Source of the DNA: Voacanga thouarsii
Taxonomy: Eukaryota; Streptophyta; Magnoliopsida; Gentianales; Apocynaceae
Assembly: GCA_026120185.1 (NCBI GenBank)
Contig: JANUWF010001176.1
Span: 5,279,501-5,343,500 of the forward strand
DNA length: 64,000 nt
Direction: 5' to 3'
Part shown: positions 9,925-22,226 of the stretch, piece after piece
Layout of the letters: every line of letters starts with the position of its first letter
Numbering within the stretch: position 1 is the first letter of the stretch
Notes under the pieces: model-generated
Seen by the model: only the letters and a program-made list of their open reading frames with translations
What the model was told of the DNA's origin: nothing
Database searches by the model: none
Translations under genes and position numbers: made by a program

Positions 9925-12412
9925 CTCTCTCTTTACCTTGTAAAATTGCAAGTCTTGTTGAAGAATTTCAAGATGTATTTCCAAAATAAGTACCCAAAGG
10001 ATTATCACCCGTCTGAGGAATAAAGCATCAAATTGATTTCATACCGGGGGTTGTCATTCTAAACTAACCAGCTTATAGATGCAACCTTCAAGAAGCTAAG
10101 GAATTGCAAAAGCAAGTTGAGAAGTTGCTCAAGAAAGACCATGTTCCAGAGAGTTTGAGTCCAAGTGCGGTTCCATTGTTGTTGGTGCCTAAGAAAGATA
10201 GATCATGGAGAATGTGTGTTGACTGCAAGGCCATTAACAACATAACAGTAAAATACCGCTACCCTATCCCTAGGGTTGATGATTTATTGGATGAGTTGCA
10301 TGGATCATGTGTATTTTCAAAAGTTTATTTGAAATCTAGATATTATCAGATTAAGATTAGGGAAGGTGATAAATGAAAAACTGCATTTAAGACTAAACAG
10401 GATTTATATTAGTGGCTTGTAATGCCATTCAGGTTATCAAATGCACCTAGTACTTTCATGAGATTGATGCATTATGTGTTGCGAGAGTATATTAGAAAAT
10501 TTGTTGTGGTATATTTTGATAACATTTTGATTTATAGTAAAACCTATGAAGATCATTTGCATCATCTTAAATGTGTGGTTATTGCCCTTAGAAAAGAAAG
10601 GTTATATGAGAACTTTGAAAATTGTTCATTTTGTCTGGAAAATGTAATCTTTCTTGGTTATGTTGTAAGTTCAAAGGGTATTGAAGTTGATGAAGAGAAG
10701 GTCAAAGCAATACAAGATTGGCCAACACCTACATCTATGACTGAGGTAAGATGTTTTCATGAGCTAGCCAGTTTTTACAAGCATTTTATTAGAAACTTTA
10801 GTACAATAGCTGCCCAATTGACTGAAGTTATAAAAAAGAATATAGGGTTTTGGTGGGGGGGAAGAACAAGAAAAGGCTTTCATAGCTTTGAAATCAAAAT
10901 TGAGTGAAACTCCATTGTTGTCCTTGCCTAACTTCGAGAAGGCTTTTAAAGTAGAATGTGATGCTAGTGGAATAGAAATAGGTGTTGTATTAACTCAAGA
11001 TAAAAAACCTATTGCATTTTTTAGTGAGAAGCTATTGGGAGTACCCTTAAATTATTCTACTTATGACAATGAATTATATACATTAGTGAAGACTTTAGGC
11101 CATTGGCAACATTATTTGTTACCTAGGGAATTTATCATCCATACTAATCATGAAACGTTAAAGCACCTTAAAGGCTAACAAAAGTTGAACAAAAGGCATG
11201 CCAAGTGGATAGAGTTTATTAGTACAGTTCCATATGTGATCAAATACAAGAAAAGTAAGGATAATGTAGTAGCCGATGCATTATCTCGCTAGTATGTGCT
11301 TTTAAATTCTTTGGATGCAAAATTACTTGGTTTTGAGCATATTAAGGACTTATATGCTAACGATGATGATTTTGGAGAGATTTATCATGCTTGTGAAAAA
11401 TGTGCCTTCCAAAAATTTTATAGGCATGAATGGGTTTTTGTTTAAAGAGGGTAGACTTTGCATACCAAAAGGATCATTGAGAGAATTGCTAATAAGGGAA
11501 GCTTATAGAGGAGGATTAATGGGACATTTTGGGATTTCAAAAACACTAGGCATGTTGCAAGAACATTTTTATTGGCAAAAAAAAAGGAAAGATATAGAGA
11601 GGCATTGTAATTCATGCATTACATATAGAAGGGCCAAGTTTAAAATAGTACCCCAAGGTTTATACACTCCTTTACCCATCTCGAATGCATATTGGTTAGA
11701 TATTTCAATAGATTTCATATTAGGATTGCCATAGACTAAAAGGGGAGGGATTCTATCTTTGTAGTTGTTGATCGATTTTTTAAGATGGCTTATTTTATTC
11801 CTTGTGCAAAAACTAATTATGCTACTTACATTGCAGGTTTATTCTTCAAGGAAGTGGTACAATTGCTCGGGTTACCATAAAGTATAGTATTGGACAAGGA
11901 TTCCAAATTTTTAAGTCATTTTTGGATAGTATTGTGGGCAAAACTTGGGACTAATTTGTTGTTTTCTATAGCTTGTCACCCACAAACGAATGGACAAACG
12001 AAGGTTGTCAACTGGACCCTCATGCAACTACTACGACAATCATCAAGTAGAACCTAAAAATTTGGAAAGAATGTCTTCCACATATAAAGTTCGCCTATAA
12101 TAGAACTATCCATTCTACTACTTCATATTCTCCATTTCAAGTTGTTTATGGGTTTAATCCATTAACCCCCTTAAATTTATCTCCTTTATCTGTAGATGAA
12201 CGATTGAGTCTTGATAGCAAAAAGAAGGCCAAAATGGTTAAGTCCATGCACCAGAAGGTTAAATCTCTAATCGAAAATGAAATGAGGCCATTACATGCAA
12301 GTGTAACCAAGGAAGAACTAAAATGATATTTGAGCCAAGAGATTGGGTTTGGGCGCATTTGCGCAAAGAGAGATTTCCCACCCAATGCAAATCAAAGCTC
12401 GAACAGCAAGGA
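9925..12412 (+). pseudogene. E1 pol: reverse transcriptase, RNase H, integrase (interrupted by E2)
   Basis: Plus-strand Ty3/gypsy polyprotein that would copy and integrate the element. In order: RT N-terminus (LVEEFQDVFPK near 9957), RT core (10104-10880) with [20 protein letters not shown], RNase H (10888-11290) with ECDASG and ending VVADALSR, integrase zinc finger (about 11490-11640; first His replaced by Tyr) and integrase core (11690-12110). Damage: the RT catalytic box is YFDN instead of YxDD (10512-10523), the catalytic Glu of integrase appears as Lys (TKVVN in place of TEVVN), and there are several stops, for example near 10374, 11178 and 11292. It is cut at 12412 by E2 and resumes at 20114. 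Gag and protease are absent. Confidence 0.9.
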
Positions 12413-13381
12413 TGATATGATCTTGTGTGGAAAATTTTGTGGAACAAGGGCAAACAAATGGGCAAAACCCTTGGCTCAACTAGTATAACCTAAATAGTGG
12501 AAATTTGTGGCAAAATGAAGAAATAAAATTATCCAACTATTCCCTAGCAAACTTTTGAAGAATAAAACATCAAAGACCCACAAGAAATATAGCAAGACCT
12601 ACTATGAATTCACTCAAATATTCTTAACACAACAAAAGAAATCAAGAATAAAAGAAGTAGAACTATGGACACTCAAGCAATGGAATTCAAGATAAACCTT
12701 AGAAGAACAAAGCAACTAAGACCCAATCAAGAGAAATCGCATTGGATTATCCACAAGATTTTAGAGACTCATTCAAAAGGAGGATTAAGCCTAAGAAAGT
12801 CTTGAACAAAATGAACAAAGAGGTAAAACCTCTCAAAGCTCTCTTTCACAATTTGAATAAAGTAAGTTAAATGTGTTGTCAAATCACAAAAGATATATTT
12901 ATACTACCCTAACCCTAGCTAAGTGATTACTAAGGCCCCAACATAATTTAAGGGCTTAAAAGGTCTTTACAAAATGTTTAAAATAGAGGAAATGCAAAGA
13001 AAATAATAAAAATCGGTAAAATAAGGGCTGAGCCCAGACAAGGGCCGGCGCCGGCTCCACTTTGGAGCTGATTCCTGCATCGGCAACTAAGGCTGACACT
13101 GGTTCTGTTAGCTGAGGCTGGCTCTGGGAAGCATCTCTTCAGTTTTTCCTTATTCTTCCAGTGCAGGCTCGAGTTGTAATTTGGGCTCCTTTTGGATATC
13201 CATCAAAATGAGTTCCTGGCTGCCTTCATCATCCTCCCGAATCTCCCCCATCTTCAAACATTGTTGTAGGAACATTTGGATTTCATCTTGGAACCTCTTG
13301 GTTCTTAATCTTGTCATTGGCCTATTCAATGGCTTTCCCCCTTCTTGAGATTGAACTATTTGGTTAGCTTGATTCTTATCA
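12413..13381 (-). repeat. E2 3' LTR
   Basis: 969 bp with TGATA/TATCA ends. It aligns over its whole length with 19111-20113, with many substitutions and a shorter GC-rich CCGG block (13028-13130). The end of the E2 reading frame runs into this LTR (down to 13150). Confidence 0.9.
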
Positions 13382-16380
13382 TCTCCCCCTTCTTGAAGTT
13401 GATTCTTCCACAAATCATCACCTACATTCAAAAGGAGTTAAGTCACTAATGCTAAACATAGCACTTACTTTATACTCACCAGGTAAATCGATCTTGTAAG
13501 CATTATCTCCAACTTGGCCAATGACTTGGAGAGGTCCATTGCCTCTTGGATCTAACTTACTTTTCCTTTGAGTAGGGAATCTCTTCTTGCGAAGGTGCAC
13601 TCAAACCTAATCGTCGGGCTCAAATGAAATCTTTTTCCTTCCTTGGTTGCACTTAAGTGCAATGTCTTTATTTCGCTTTGCAATAGCTGCCTTTACTTTT
13701 TCATGGATTGCCTTCACCACTTTTGCCTTCTTGGCTTCGTTAAGATTTATACACTCTCCTATAGGCAAAGGAACCAAATCCAAAGGCGTTAAAGGATTAA
13801 AATCATACACAACTTCAAAAAGAGAATAAGAAGTAGTAGAATGGATAGCCCGATTGTAAGCAAACCCAATGTGTGGCAATCACTCTTCCCAATTCTTCTA
13901 GTTTTTCTTGATAATAATCCTCAAAAGTTGGGTGAGTACTCGGTTGACTACCTCCGTTTGCCCATCCATTTAGGGGTGACAAGATGTGGAAAACAAAAGA
14001 TTAGTGCCAATTTTATTCCATAAGACCCTCCAAAAATGGCTAAGAAATTTAGTATCCCTATCCAACACAAAAGTCTTTGGAATTCCATGCATCTTTACCA
14101 CTTCTTTGAAGAATAAATCTCCAATATATGAAGCATCATTAATCTTGGAACAAGCCACAAAATGAGCCATTTTTGAGAATCTATTAACAACCACAAATAT
14201 GGAGTCCTTGCTCCCTTTGAACCTAGGCAACCCTAAGATAAAGTCCATCAAAATATCAACCCAAGGGACATTTGGAGTGGGTAAATAAGTGCACAATCTA
14301 CATGGAAGTGACCTAGATTTAGCTCGCCTACATGTTATGCATTAAGAACAATGTTTCTCTACATCCCTTCTTATTTTTTGCCAAAAGAAATGTTCTTTAA
14401 GTATGCCTAAGATTTTTGTAATACCAAAATATCCCATTAATCTCCCATTATGGGCCTCATTGACTAGTAATTCCTTAAAGGATCCTTTTGGCACACATAG
14501 TCTTAATTCCCTATACAAAAATCCATCATGCCTATAATATTTAGTAAATGTACATTTTTCACAAGTATGAAAGATTTTCCCATACTCCTCATCATTTTCA
14601 TACAATCCATTCACTAGCTCAAAACCTAGAATTTTAGCATCCAAAGAATTTAAAAGTGCATATCTTCGAGATAGTACATCCATAACCACATTATTCTTAT
14701 CCTTTTTATATTGAATGCCATAAGAAAATGTCCTAATAATCTCCATCCACCTTGCATACCTCTTATTCAAGTTGTGTTGGCTTTTAAGGTGCTTAAGAGT
14801 TTCATGGTCAGTGTGGATTACAAACTCTCTTGGTAATAGGTAGTGTTGCAAATACTCTAAAATCCTCACCAAGGCAAAAAGTTCGTTGTCATAGGTGAAA
14901 TAAATTGGTGGCTATCCCGGACAATTTCTCACTGAAATAAGCAATAGGTTTTCAATCTTGGGTTAGAACCGCGCCTATTCCCACCCCACATGCATCATAC
15001 TCTATTTCAAACGCTTTCTCAATGTTAGGTAGAATGAGAATTGGTGCTTGGCTCAATTTGTCTTTGAGGGTTTGAAAGGTTTGTTGTTGGACTTTCTCCC
15101 ACTTAAATCCCACATTTTTCTTTATCACTTCGGTTAGAGGGGCTACTAAAGTGCCAAAGTTCTTGATAAATCTGCTATAGAAACTAGCTAGTCCATGGAA
15201 GCTACGAACTTAAGTAATGGTAGTAGGGATGGGCCAATCTTGAATTACTTTCACTTTCTCCTCATCAACTTCAATCCCTTTACCACCCACAACATACCCA
15301 AAGAATATAATCCTCTCCAAACAAAAAGATCACTTTTCCAAGTTAGCATACAGTCTTTCCCTTCTAAAAGTAACAAGAACACATTGAAGGTGATTCAAAT
15401 TATCCACATATGATTTTCTATGAATTAATATACCATCAAAGTGCATAATAACAAATTTCCAAATGAATTCTATTAAAACATGATGCATTAAACGCATGAA
15501 AGTACTAAGAGCATTAGACAACCCAAAAGGCATAACAAACCACTCATATTATCCTTGTTTGGATTTGAAAGTCGTTTTCCATTCATCCTCTTCCCTAATC
15601 CTAATTTAGAGATAACCAGATTTCAAATCAATTTTAAAGAAAATGCATGCACCAAATAATTTATCAAGCAAATCATCTAGCCTAAGAATGGGATAGCGAT
15701 ACTTAACCGTGATGTTATTAATGGCATGACAATCCACACACATGTGCCATGTCCCATCCTTCTTGGGAACCAAGAGAATCGAAACCGTGCAAGGGCTTAG
15801 GCTCTCTCTCACATGTCCCTTCTCAAGTAATTCCTCTACTTACTTTTGTAATTCTTTGGCCTCCTCTGGATTGGTTCTATAGGCCAGTCAGTTAAGGATG
15901 ACGGTTCTGGGCACAAATTCTATTTGATGCTCCATTCCTTTTATGGGTGACAATCCTCTGGGTACCTCCGTTGGGAAAACATCTTCAAACTCTTGGAGAA
16001 TAGCTGCAATTTCACTTGGTGAAGACAAGGTAGAATCATTAGTAGAAACATAAAATCATTTGCAAATATGAAGAATAACCGGTTCTTTGGCCTCTATTGT
16101 TTCTATGATCTCACTCCCCTTTGTAAAGTAGTTCACTTTTCTTTTTCCTCCTCTCTCTTGTCCTTGCTCACTCTTATCCGTGATAATAAATGGCACTTAT
16201 TTTCCCATTCTCTCCATCAATTCTTTCTCTTTCCTATGTTGTTCTTTTCTTTCTAACTCTTATTTTTGCTTGGCATCTTGTGCTCCTTTTTTCTTATCTC
16301 TTTCCCTCATGATTTTTTTATATTTATTCACCTCACTTGGGGGCATGGGGGTTAGAGTGAACTTGAATCCCTCCTTGACA
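13150..16380 (-). pseudogene. E2 pol: RT, RNase H, integrase and C-terminal domain
   Basis: Minus-strand gypsy polyprotein. In sense order: RT (about 15890-15180; [15 protein letters not shown], then MPFGLSNA), RNase H (about 15060-14640, with LLPREFVIHTDHETLKHL), integrase zinc finger (about 14510-14345), integrase core (14296-13700) and C-terminal domain with GDNAYKIDLPGEYKVSAMF (13418-13600). The integrase Asp, Asp and Glu are all still recognisable. The RT catalytic box is HFDG instead of YxDD (15432-15443), which should abolish polymerisation. Stops occur throughout. The tail (13431-13150), with MTRLRTKRFQDEI, crosses the LTR boundary at 13381. No chromodomain was recognised. Confidence 0.88.
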
Positions 16381-18193
16381 ATAGAATAGGTGTTTTTCCT
16401 CCCATCATACTTTACATTCCTATCGTATTACCAAGGTCTCCCTAGGACCAAATGGCCCACTTGCATAGGCACTACATCACATAACACATCATCTTTGTAG
16501 TTTTCCATCTCAAAAGATACCAAGATTTATTTGTTAACCCTCAATTCTCCACTATCATTCAACTATTCTAGCTTGTAGGGTTTAGGGTGTTTAATCCATT
16601 CCATACACAACTCATTAACCAAGCTTGCACTAATCACATTAGTGCAACTTTCATTATCCACAATAACGCTACAAGGGGTCTTGTTGATTAGACACCTTAA
16701 GTAGAATATGTTTTCCTTTTGTTGATGGTCTTAGTCTTCAATGGTTTGGGAGTTCAATAATCTTTTCGTAACTCCAACTATGGAATACTCTTGGTCAACC
16801 ACTTCCCCTTCATCACTTTCCTCTTCCATATTTTCTTCTTGGTCTCCTTAGCATCATTCTCCCTCTTCTTCTTAGTGTACACAACCCTTTTACTTGGACA
16901 CTTATGGGAAGTATACCCATAGCTAAGACACTTGAAACACTTGATATCTCTATTTTGTTGTGGTCTTTCCAAAGCTTTTCCCTTATCCTTGTTCCAACCT
17001 TCCTTAGATTTCCAATCTTTCCTAGGCTTCCATCCTTCCCATGGCTTATTTTACTCCCTGTGGAAAGGTTTAGGAGCATCATCTTTCTTGTTTGGTATCT
17101 TCCTAGTGGTGTTTGGATTTTAAAATGTAGGCTTAGCAAACGTCCTCCTATTTAGTTGCTTTTTAATCTTTGTGGCAACATGAACTATGTCCTCAAGGTA
17201 GTCATAGGAGTGCAATTCTACCAAATTGGCTATTTCTCTATTCAGTCCACCCAAGAATCTAGTTTTTGTTGCCCTAGGGTCCTCGTGAATTTGGGCTCTC
17301 ATCAACATCATCTCTATTTCCTTATGGTAGTTCTCTACACCTTTATTCCCTTATTTAAGTGATTAAATCTTTTGGTAGAGATCTTAGTAGTAATGGCGTG
17401 GGATAAACCTAACTCTCATCATGTCTTTTAACAAGTTCCAATTTCTCACATCTTCTACTCCCACTTGCCTCTTTTGAGTGCTAACTTGTTCCCACTAAAC
17501 CAATGCATACTCCGAAAATTCCAAAATAGCTAGCCTTACCCTTTGATCTTTCATTATACGTATGGCATTAAAAGTGTATCTCCATTTTGCTCTCCAATTC
17601 AAAGTAGGCTTCGGAATCACTCTTCTCATAGAATATTGGTGGCTCAATTTGATATGGTTTAACTCCCTATCCTCATCATTTCCTTCTCTCCTACCTCCTT
17701 TATTTCTCCATCCTCTATTGAGTTCCCCATAGGCATCACCATGTTCTCCCTCACACCATTCATCAACTCTATCAAATTCTCTTTCCAACCTCCTGGAATT
17801 GTTTCCTCCATTCCTTCCTTGACCCCTACCTTATCCTCCTCTTACTCCATGTGTTCTCTCTCTCATGGGAGCTTGTTGGAAACCCCTAATTGAATGCTCA
17901 TCCTAATATTCACCTTGTTGAACATTGAGTGGAAATGTATGGGCATCACCTTCCATCATTCTAGGGCTAGAAGATTCAAACCATTCTAGTCCCCTTCTTT
18001 GTGTTACGGTGGAAGATTGACCTAAATGTTGGCTGAATCCGGTAATCTCCCTTGTTATATCTTCAAATTTATTGTGCATTATCCTCATCATAGCATTCAA
18101 ATCCTCTCACAAAGCCTTAGCATTAAATGGTTCTTCTTGTGGCCTACTAAGACCACTTGGATTAGGCCTAGGAAGGTTTTGTTTATAGGCCAT
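16381..18193 (-). pseudogene. E2 gag and protease
   Basis: Gag probably starts at 18193 (MAYKQNLPRPNPSG). The retrotransposon gag domain lies at about 17600-17130 (ending RLAILEFSEYALV, then a second block up to 17120). A zinc knuckle of CX2CX4HX4C type at about 16905-16950 reads CFKCLSYGYTSHKC, with Tyr in place of the His. A retroviral-type aspartic protease follows at about 16700-16420, with the expected active-site triad region altered to DNES. Gag would build the particle and protease would cleave the polyprotein. Several stops split the frame into pieces, so it is non-functional. Confidence 0.8.
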
Positions 18194-19110
18194 GGCAATG
18201 GAATTACTTAATAAGTTTCACCTGAAAAACAGATTAATAATAATAATAATAAAAAAGAAATAGTTCCTTTCTTCACTCTCTTGTGTGTTTACTCTCAATA
18301 GTTTTCACTCTACACTCGTGTTTATCCTCTTTGGCTCTTTTAATGATAGTCACTCCCTCTTACCTTTTTCTCAATACTCAAACTTTCTTGTTCAATCCAA
18401 TTCTCCCAAATAGCTAAGGATTTAATCTAACCAAGTGAATCCATAAAACCAATGAATTTTCAAATTGGGGGGTCTTAGGGGACTTTCAACAAACACTTAT
18501 TGGGCACCCTAAGCAAACAAGTTTTTCAAACGAATTTTAAAGAACAAGGACTCAAATAATGCAAGGACAATCTCTAAAACATAAGGAAGCAATTTTAAAC
18601 AAGAAACGAACAAGAATTAGCAAGAACAAGAAATAAGAAAAACTAGTAGATAGGAATAAGAAGAACAAGACTACCACAAATGTGCAATGGCAAAGATGAG
18701 TTCAATGAGTATGAATTTCAACAATAAAGTGATATATCAAGTACCAATATCCCAAAGAATGAAAATCAAAAGTCAAAACTCACAATTATAGTCACAAACA
18801 TCCTCATAGAATATTCATTAAATACATTGGTTGAAATCCCATCACTTAAGAACAACCAATATTTTCACCTATATCCAAGCCCACTTTCACCACAAATACA
18901 AGATAAATTTTTTTCCAAGGATTATAATAACATCAAGGAGCAGTTTTCTCAAGGAAAAATTAAGAGATAGCAAAGATTTCATGACCGTTTTGGAGCATGT
19001 TTTTGAGTTACGAGATTCTCCTATATTTTTCTTCAACTTGTAGGGCTCTTATTCTCGATGTCCAGCTTTAATTGAGATCAAGGACTTCCTTGTTCTAATA
19101 CTAAACTCTT
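18194..19110 (-). other. E2 leader (5' untranslated region) with primer-binding site
   Basis: Between the 5' LTR and gag. Directly inside the LTR, on the minus strand (19090-19108), is TTTAGTATTAGAAC, a degraded match to the TGGTATCAGAGC primer-binding site complementary to initiator methionine tRNA, as common in plant LTR elements. The rest is non-coding and AT-rich; a 70-codon plus-strand frame at 18831-19043 has no recognisable content. Confidence 0.6.
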
Positions 19111-20113
19111 TGATATGATCTTATGTGGACAAATTTATAGAAGAATGACAAACAAATAGGCAAAACCCTTGGCTCAACTAGTATAACCCAAACAGTGAAA
19201 ATTTGTGGCAAAATGAAGAAAGAAAAATATCCAACTATTCCCTAGCAAACTTTTGAAGAACAAAGCATCAAAAACCTAAAAGAAATATAGCAAGACCTAC
19301 TATAAATTCACCTAAATATCCTTAACATAATAAAGAAAATCAAAAATAAAAGAAGTAGAACTATAAGCACCCAAGCAATAGAATTCAAGATAAACTATAG
19401 AAGAACAAAGCAACTATGACCCAATCAAGAGAAATCACATTGGATTATCCAAAGATTTTCGAGACTCACTCAAAGGCAGGACTAAGTTTTAAGTAATGTC
19501 TTGAACAAGATGAACAATGAGGTAAAACCTCTTAAAGCTACAATTTGAATAAAGTAAGTTGAATGTGTTGTCAAATCACAAAAAATATATTTATACTACC
19601 CTAACTATAGCTAAGTGATTACTAAGGCTCCAAGATAATTTAAGGGCATAAAAGTTCTTTACAAAATGTTTAAAATAGAGGGAATGCGAAAAAAAATAGT
19701 AAAAATCGGCAAAACAGGGATTAAGCCCCGGCAGGGGCCAGTGCCGGCGTCAGCTCCAGCATTAGGATCAGTGCCAACTCTGCTTTGGAGTCGATTCCTG
19801 CACTGGCAGACTGAGGCCGGTGCCAGTTTTGTTAGCCGGGGCTGGCTCCGGCTTGGCTCTAGGAGGCGTCTCTTCAGTTTTTCCTCCTTCCGATGCAAGC
19901 TCAAGTTGTAGTTTGGGCTCCTTTTGGATATCCATCAAAATGAGTTCTTGGCTACCTTCATCATCCTTCTGAAACTCCCACATCTTTAAACATTATTGTA
20001 GGAACAATTGGATTTTGTCTTGGTATCTCTTGATTCTTGATCTTGTCATTAGCCCTTTCAACATCGTTCCCCCTTCTTAAGATTAAACTTCTTGGATAGA
20101 TTGATTCCTATCA
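19111..20113 (-). repeat. E2 5' LTR
   Basis: 1003 bp with TGATA/TATCA ends, matching 12413-13381. It holds a larger GC-rich CCGG block (19728-19870). It also carries the LTR copy of the pol tail reading frame (minus strand 19983-19768, DDEGSQELILMDIQKEP), which matches the pol end in the other LTR. Confidence 0.9.
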
Positions 20114-20306
20114 GAGGAGACAGCCCATTTCAAGTTCTTGAGCGATATGGAGATAATGCCTTCAAGATTAATCTATCGGGTGAATATAATGTAAGTGCTA
20201 CTTTTAATGTAGCTGATCTTTCTCCTTATGATGTAGGTTATGATTCGAGGATGAATCCATTTCAAGAAGAGAAAAATGAAAGGAATCAACCCGGCCACGG
20301 GAATTG
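20114..20306 (+). pseudogene. E1 pol, C-terminal end (after E2)
   Basis: Continuation of the E1 integrase C-terminal domain after the E2 insertion: FQVLERYGDNAFKINL and SATFNVADLSPYDVG. The frame continues from 12412 once one copy of the target duplication is discounted. It ends at a stop at 20305-20307, about 30 bp inside the 3' LTR, so the last residues are encoded by LTR sequence, as in E2. Confidence 0.88.
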
Positions 20307-21250
20307 AGCTTAAGAAGACAGAGAGGATGAGACCGAATATAAATCGAGCTTGTCCGGTCCATTGACGAGAGCCTATGACAATCAATTCCAACACAGCCTT
20401 CAAGCATATTTACAAGTACATTTCAAGTGGGATAGCATATGGGCAATGCTGGGAGAGAAATGAGAACAGACCATGCTGCTGGTATACGAAGAACGTCAAC
20501 CGAAAATTGTTTGTGCAAAAAAATGACAGCGGCAAAGTGGAACTAGTGCCAGCTCGAGGAGCCCAAACCAACGTCAGTTAGGGACTGGTGAAAGTCCCGT
20601 TTTTATGTCACGGAGCACTGTTCCACCAGAGTGGAACCGGTGCCAGTCGTGATTTGAAAACCGAAATCCTGACGATTTTTCAGCTGTTTTGGAGTCATTT
20701 GTAACATTTAAAAGTTGTCTAGTTCAAGGACAAAACACCCTTATATACTATTTTTGTATTGTAAAAATAACATAACATATATCATATTTTTACAAAAATG
20801 AAGAATTAATCTTGAAGGATTGAAGCTTGGGAGAAATTCCTTGTTTATCCTCAAATCCAAGACCAACCTAAGGGCTTAGTCCACCTTTAAGTAAGTGTTT
20901 ATAAACTCAAAGAATAATTCAACTTGAAATTAACAAGGGTTCTTATATATCATCTAGGGTTCTTGTTGTTTCTTTTTTGAATGATAAAAATTCCCTATCT
21001 TGTTAGTTTTTGATTTCTTGCTAAGTCAAAGGCTCTAAGGTGTTATTGTGGTAGACTTTTATCTATTAAATTTGGGGTTCTAAAAGCTAATTCTTTTAAG
21101 ATTCTTTCTTTGTGGGTAAAAGTGTTTTCTTTATTACCTTTATTGATCTCTTTTATCCTTTCTTGTTTGTTTGAAGTCCTTAAATTTTGCAAAAGTTAAA
21201 CAAAAGCCACTTTAAGATCTTTTAAGACTTTCTTTCTCAAACTCATATCA
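20277..21250 (+). repeat. E1 3' LTR
   Basis: 974 bp starting TGAAAGGAATCAACC and ending ACTCATATCA, followed by the AAATC target duplication. It aligns with the partial 5' LTR at 725-1496 and preserves the segment lost from that copy (21025-21250). The GC-rich CCGG block is at about 20525-20650. Confidence 0.9.
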
Positions 21251-22226
21251 AAATCTGTTGATATGCTCCTTGCTAATCTTGTTATCATCTTCCAAAAAAG
21301 CGACGAAGTCTAGAACCTTAAAACCTTTGGGAAAAATCAGCATTGAGTTTATCCACTCGGAATAAGGTTTTTGGTAGGAAACTTTCTCTACACTAGTGAT
21401 TGTCAAGCCGAATTGTTTTCTCAAAATATTGGCTGTTACACTCAAATCCACTTGTTGTTGAACACTTTATAGCTGGACTAAGCTCCTTGGTTAGTAGGTC
21501 TATGAAGTTGAGACAATTTGTGGGAATTGATCAGTCAACATTCTTTGCTGAGTTGTTACTAGAACTGTAGTTGGTCGTGCATAACTTCTTACTATAGAAT
21601 TCCCTACTTGCTGCACTATGGAATATGTTGATTGGCTACCTAAGACAGTACTATAGGATGATCCGGCTACCTCAGCTGGAATGAAGAATTACGCTGCTAC
21701 ATTGCCCCCTAAACCAGTTACTGGATACTAACCTGTGGGTTATGTTGGTTGATGCCCCCTAACATATATTAGTTGATGTCCCCAATATATATTGGTTGTC
21801 GTCCCCAAAGATACATTAGTTGTTCTCCTCCATAATAAACTGGTTGTTAGACCTCTATTCCATAACCTATAGGCGACTGGACATCTGCACAGGTACAAGC
21901 AATAGGTGATGGAAATGCACTAATCACCGAGTTTAAGTTTCCTATATAAGGTATCTGTTCTATTGTTATAGGTCGATCTGGTAGGGCTATTGTCACACTG
22001 CCGTATTGTAATTGTGTTGGAGACACCGACTGTCTAGAAATTTGACTTTCCCCCTATCCTTACAGAATAGCTGAATGGACTAGACTGGTTATTGGTCGGT
22101 GTCCTTCAATTACTGTAAATAGTTCATTTTGCAACATGGGTTTAAAGACAGTAGCCATCTGTTGCACTAGATTTTGAAGCAACTCGTCTGTACTTCATCA
22201 AACTACTATCCAATAGTCAAAAGAGA
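21251..22226 (-). pseudogene. Ty3/gypsy gag, N-terminal half and leader (element H0)
   Basis: Minus-strand gag start region of H0. The open piece (21451-21251) ends with YSEWINSMLIFPKGFKVLDF and KEHINRF, the conserved lead-in to the retrotransposon gag domain, and breaks at the E1 target duplication. The domain continues at 719-1. Upstream (21451-22226, sense direction) a low-complexity Gln/Pro/Tyr-rich coding-like stretch with stops runs back to the LTR edge. No clear primer-binding site could be recognised next to the LTR. Confidence 0.75.

Larger units (their letters stand above)
12413..20113 (-). mobile_element. E2: Ty3/gypsy LTR retrotransposon nested in E1 pol
   Basis: Structurally complete but decayed element on the minus strand. 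In element orientation both LTRs begin TGATA and end TATCA. The 5' LTR is 19111-20113 and the 3' LTR is 12413-13381. The target duplication is AAGGA (12408-12412) and GAGGA (20114-20118), one mismatch. Removing E2 and one duplication restores the E1 integrase reading frame, which shows both the site and the relative age. Internal order is primer-binding site, gag, protease, RT, RNase H, integrase and C-terminal domain, the normal gypsy order. The element is related to E1 in protein sequence and LTR start. Confidence 0.92.
725..21250 (+). mobile_element. E1: Ty3/gypsy LTR retrotransposon, nested and internally deleted
   Basis: The element starts TGGTAAGAATC at 725 and ends ACTCATATCA at 21250. 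It is flanked by a perfect 5-bp target duplication AAATC (720-724 and 21251-21255), and the gag of H0 is interrupted exactly there. Surviving parts are a partial 5' LTR (725-1496), pol from reverse transcriptase onward (about 9925-12412 and 20114-20276) and a full 3' LTR (20277-21250). The gag, protease, primer-binding site and end of the 5' LTR are missing, replaced by the nested S/T1a block and by C1. E2 sits inside pol. The pol frame is broken by many stops, so E1 is not autonomous. The boundaries are seen directly in the sequence; the order of deletion events is inferred. Confidence 0.85.
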
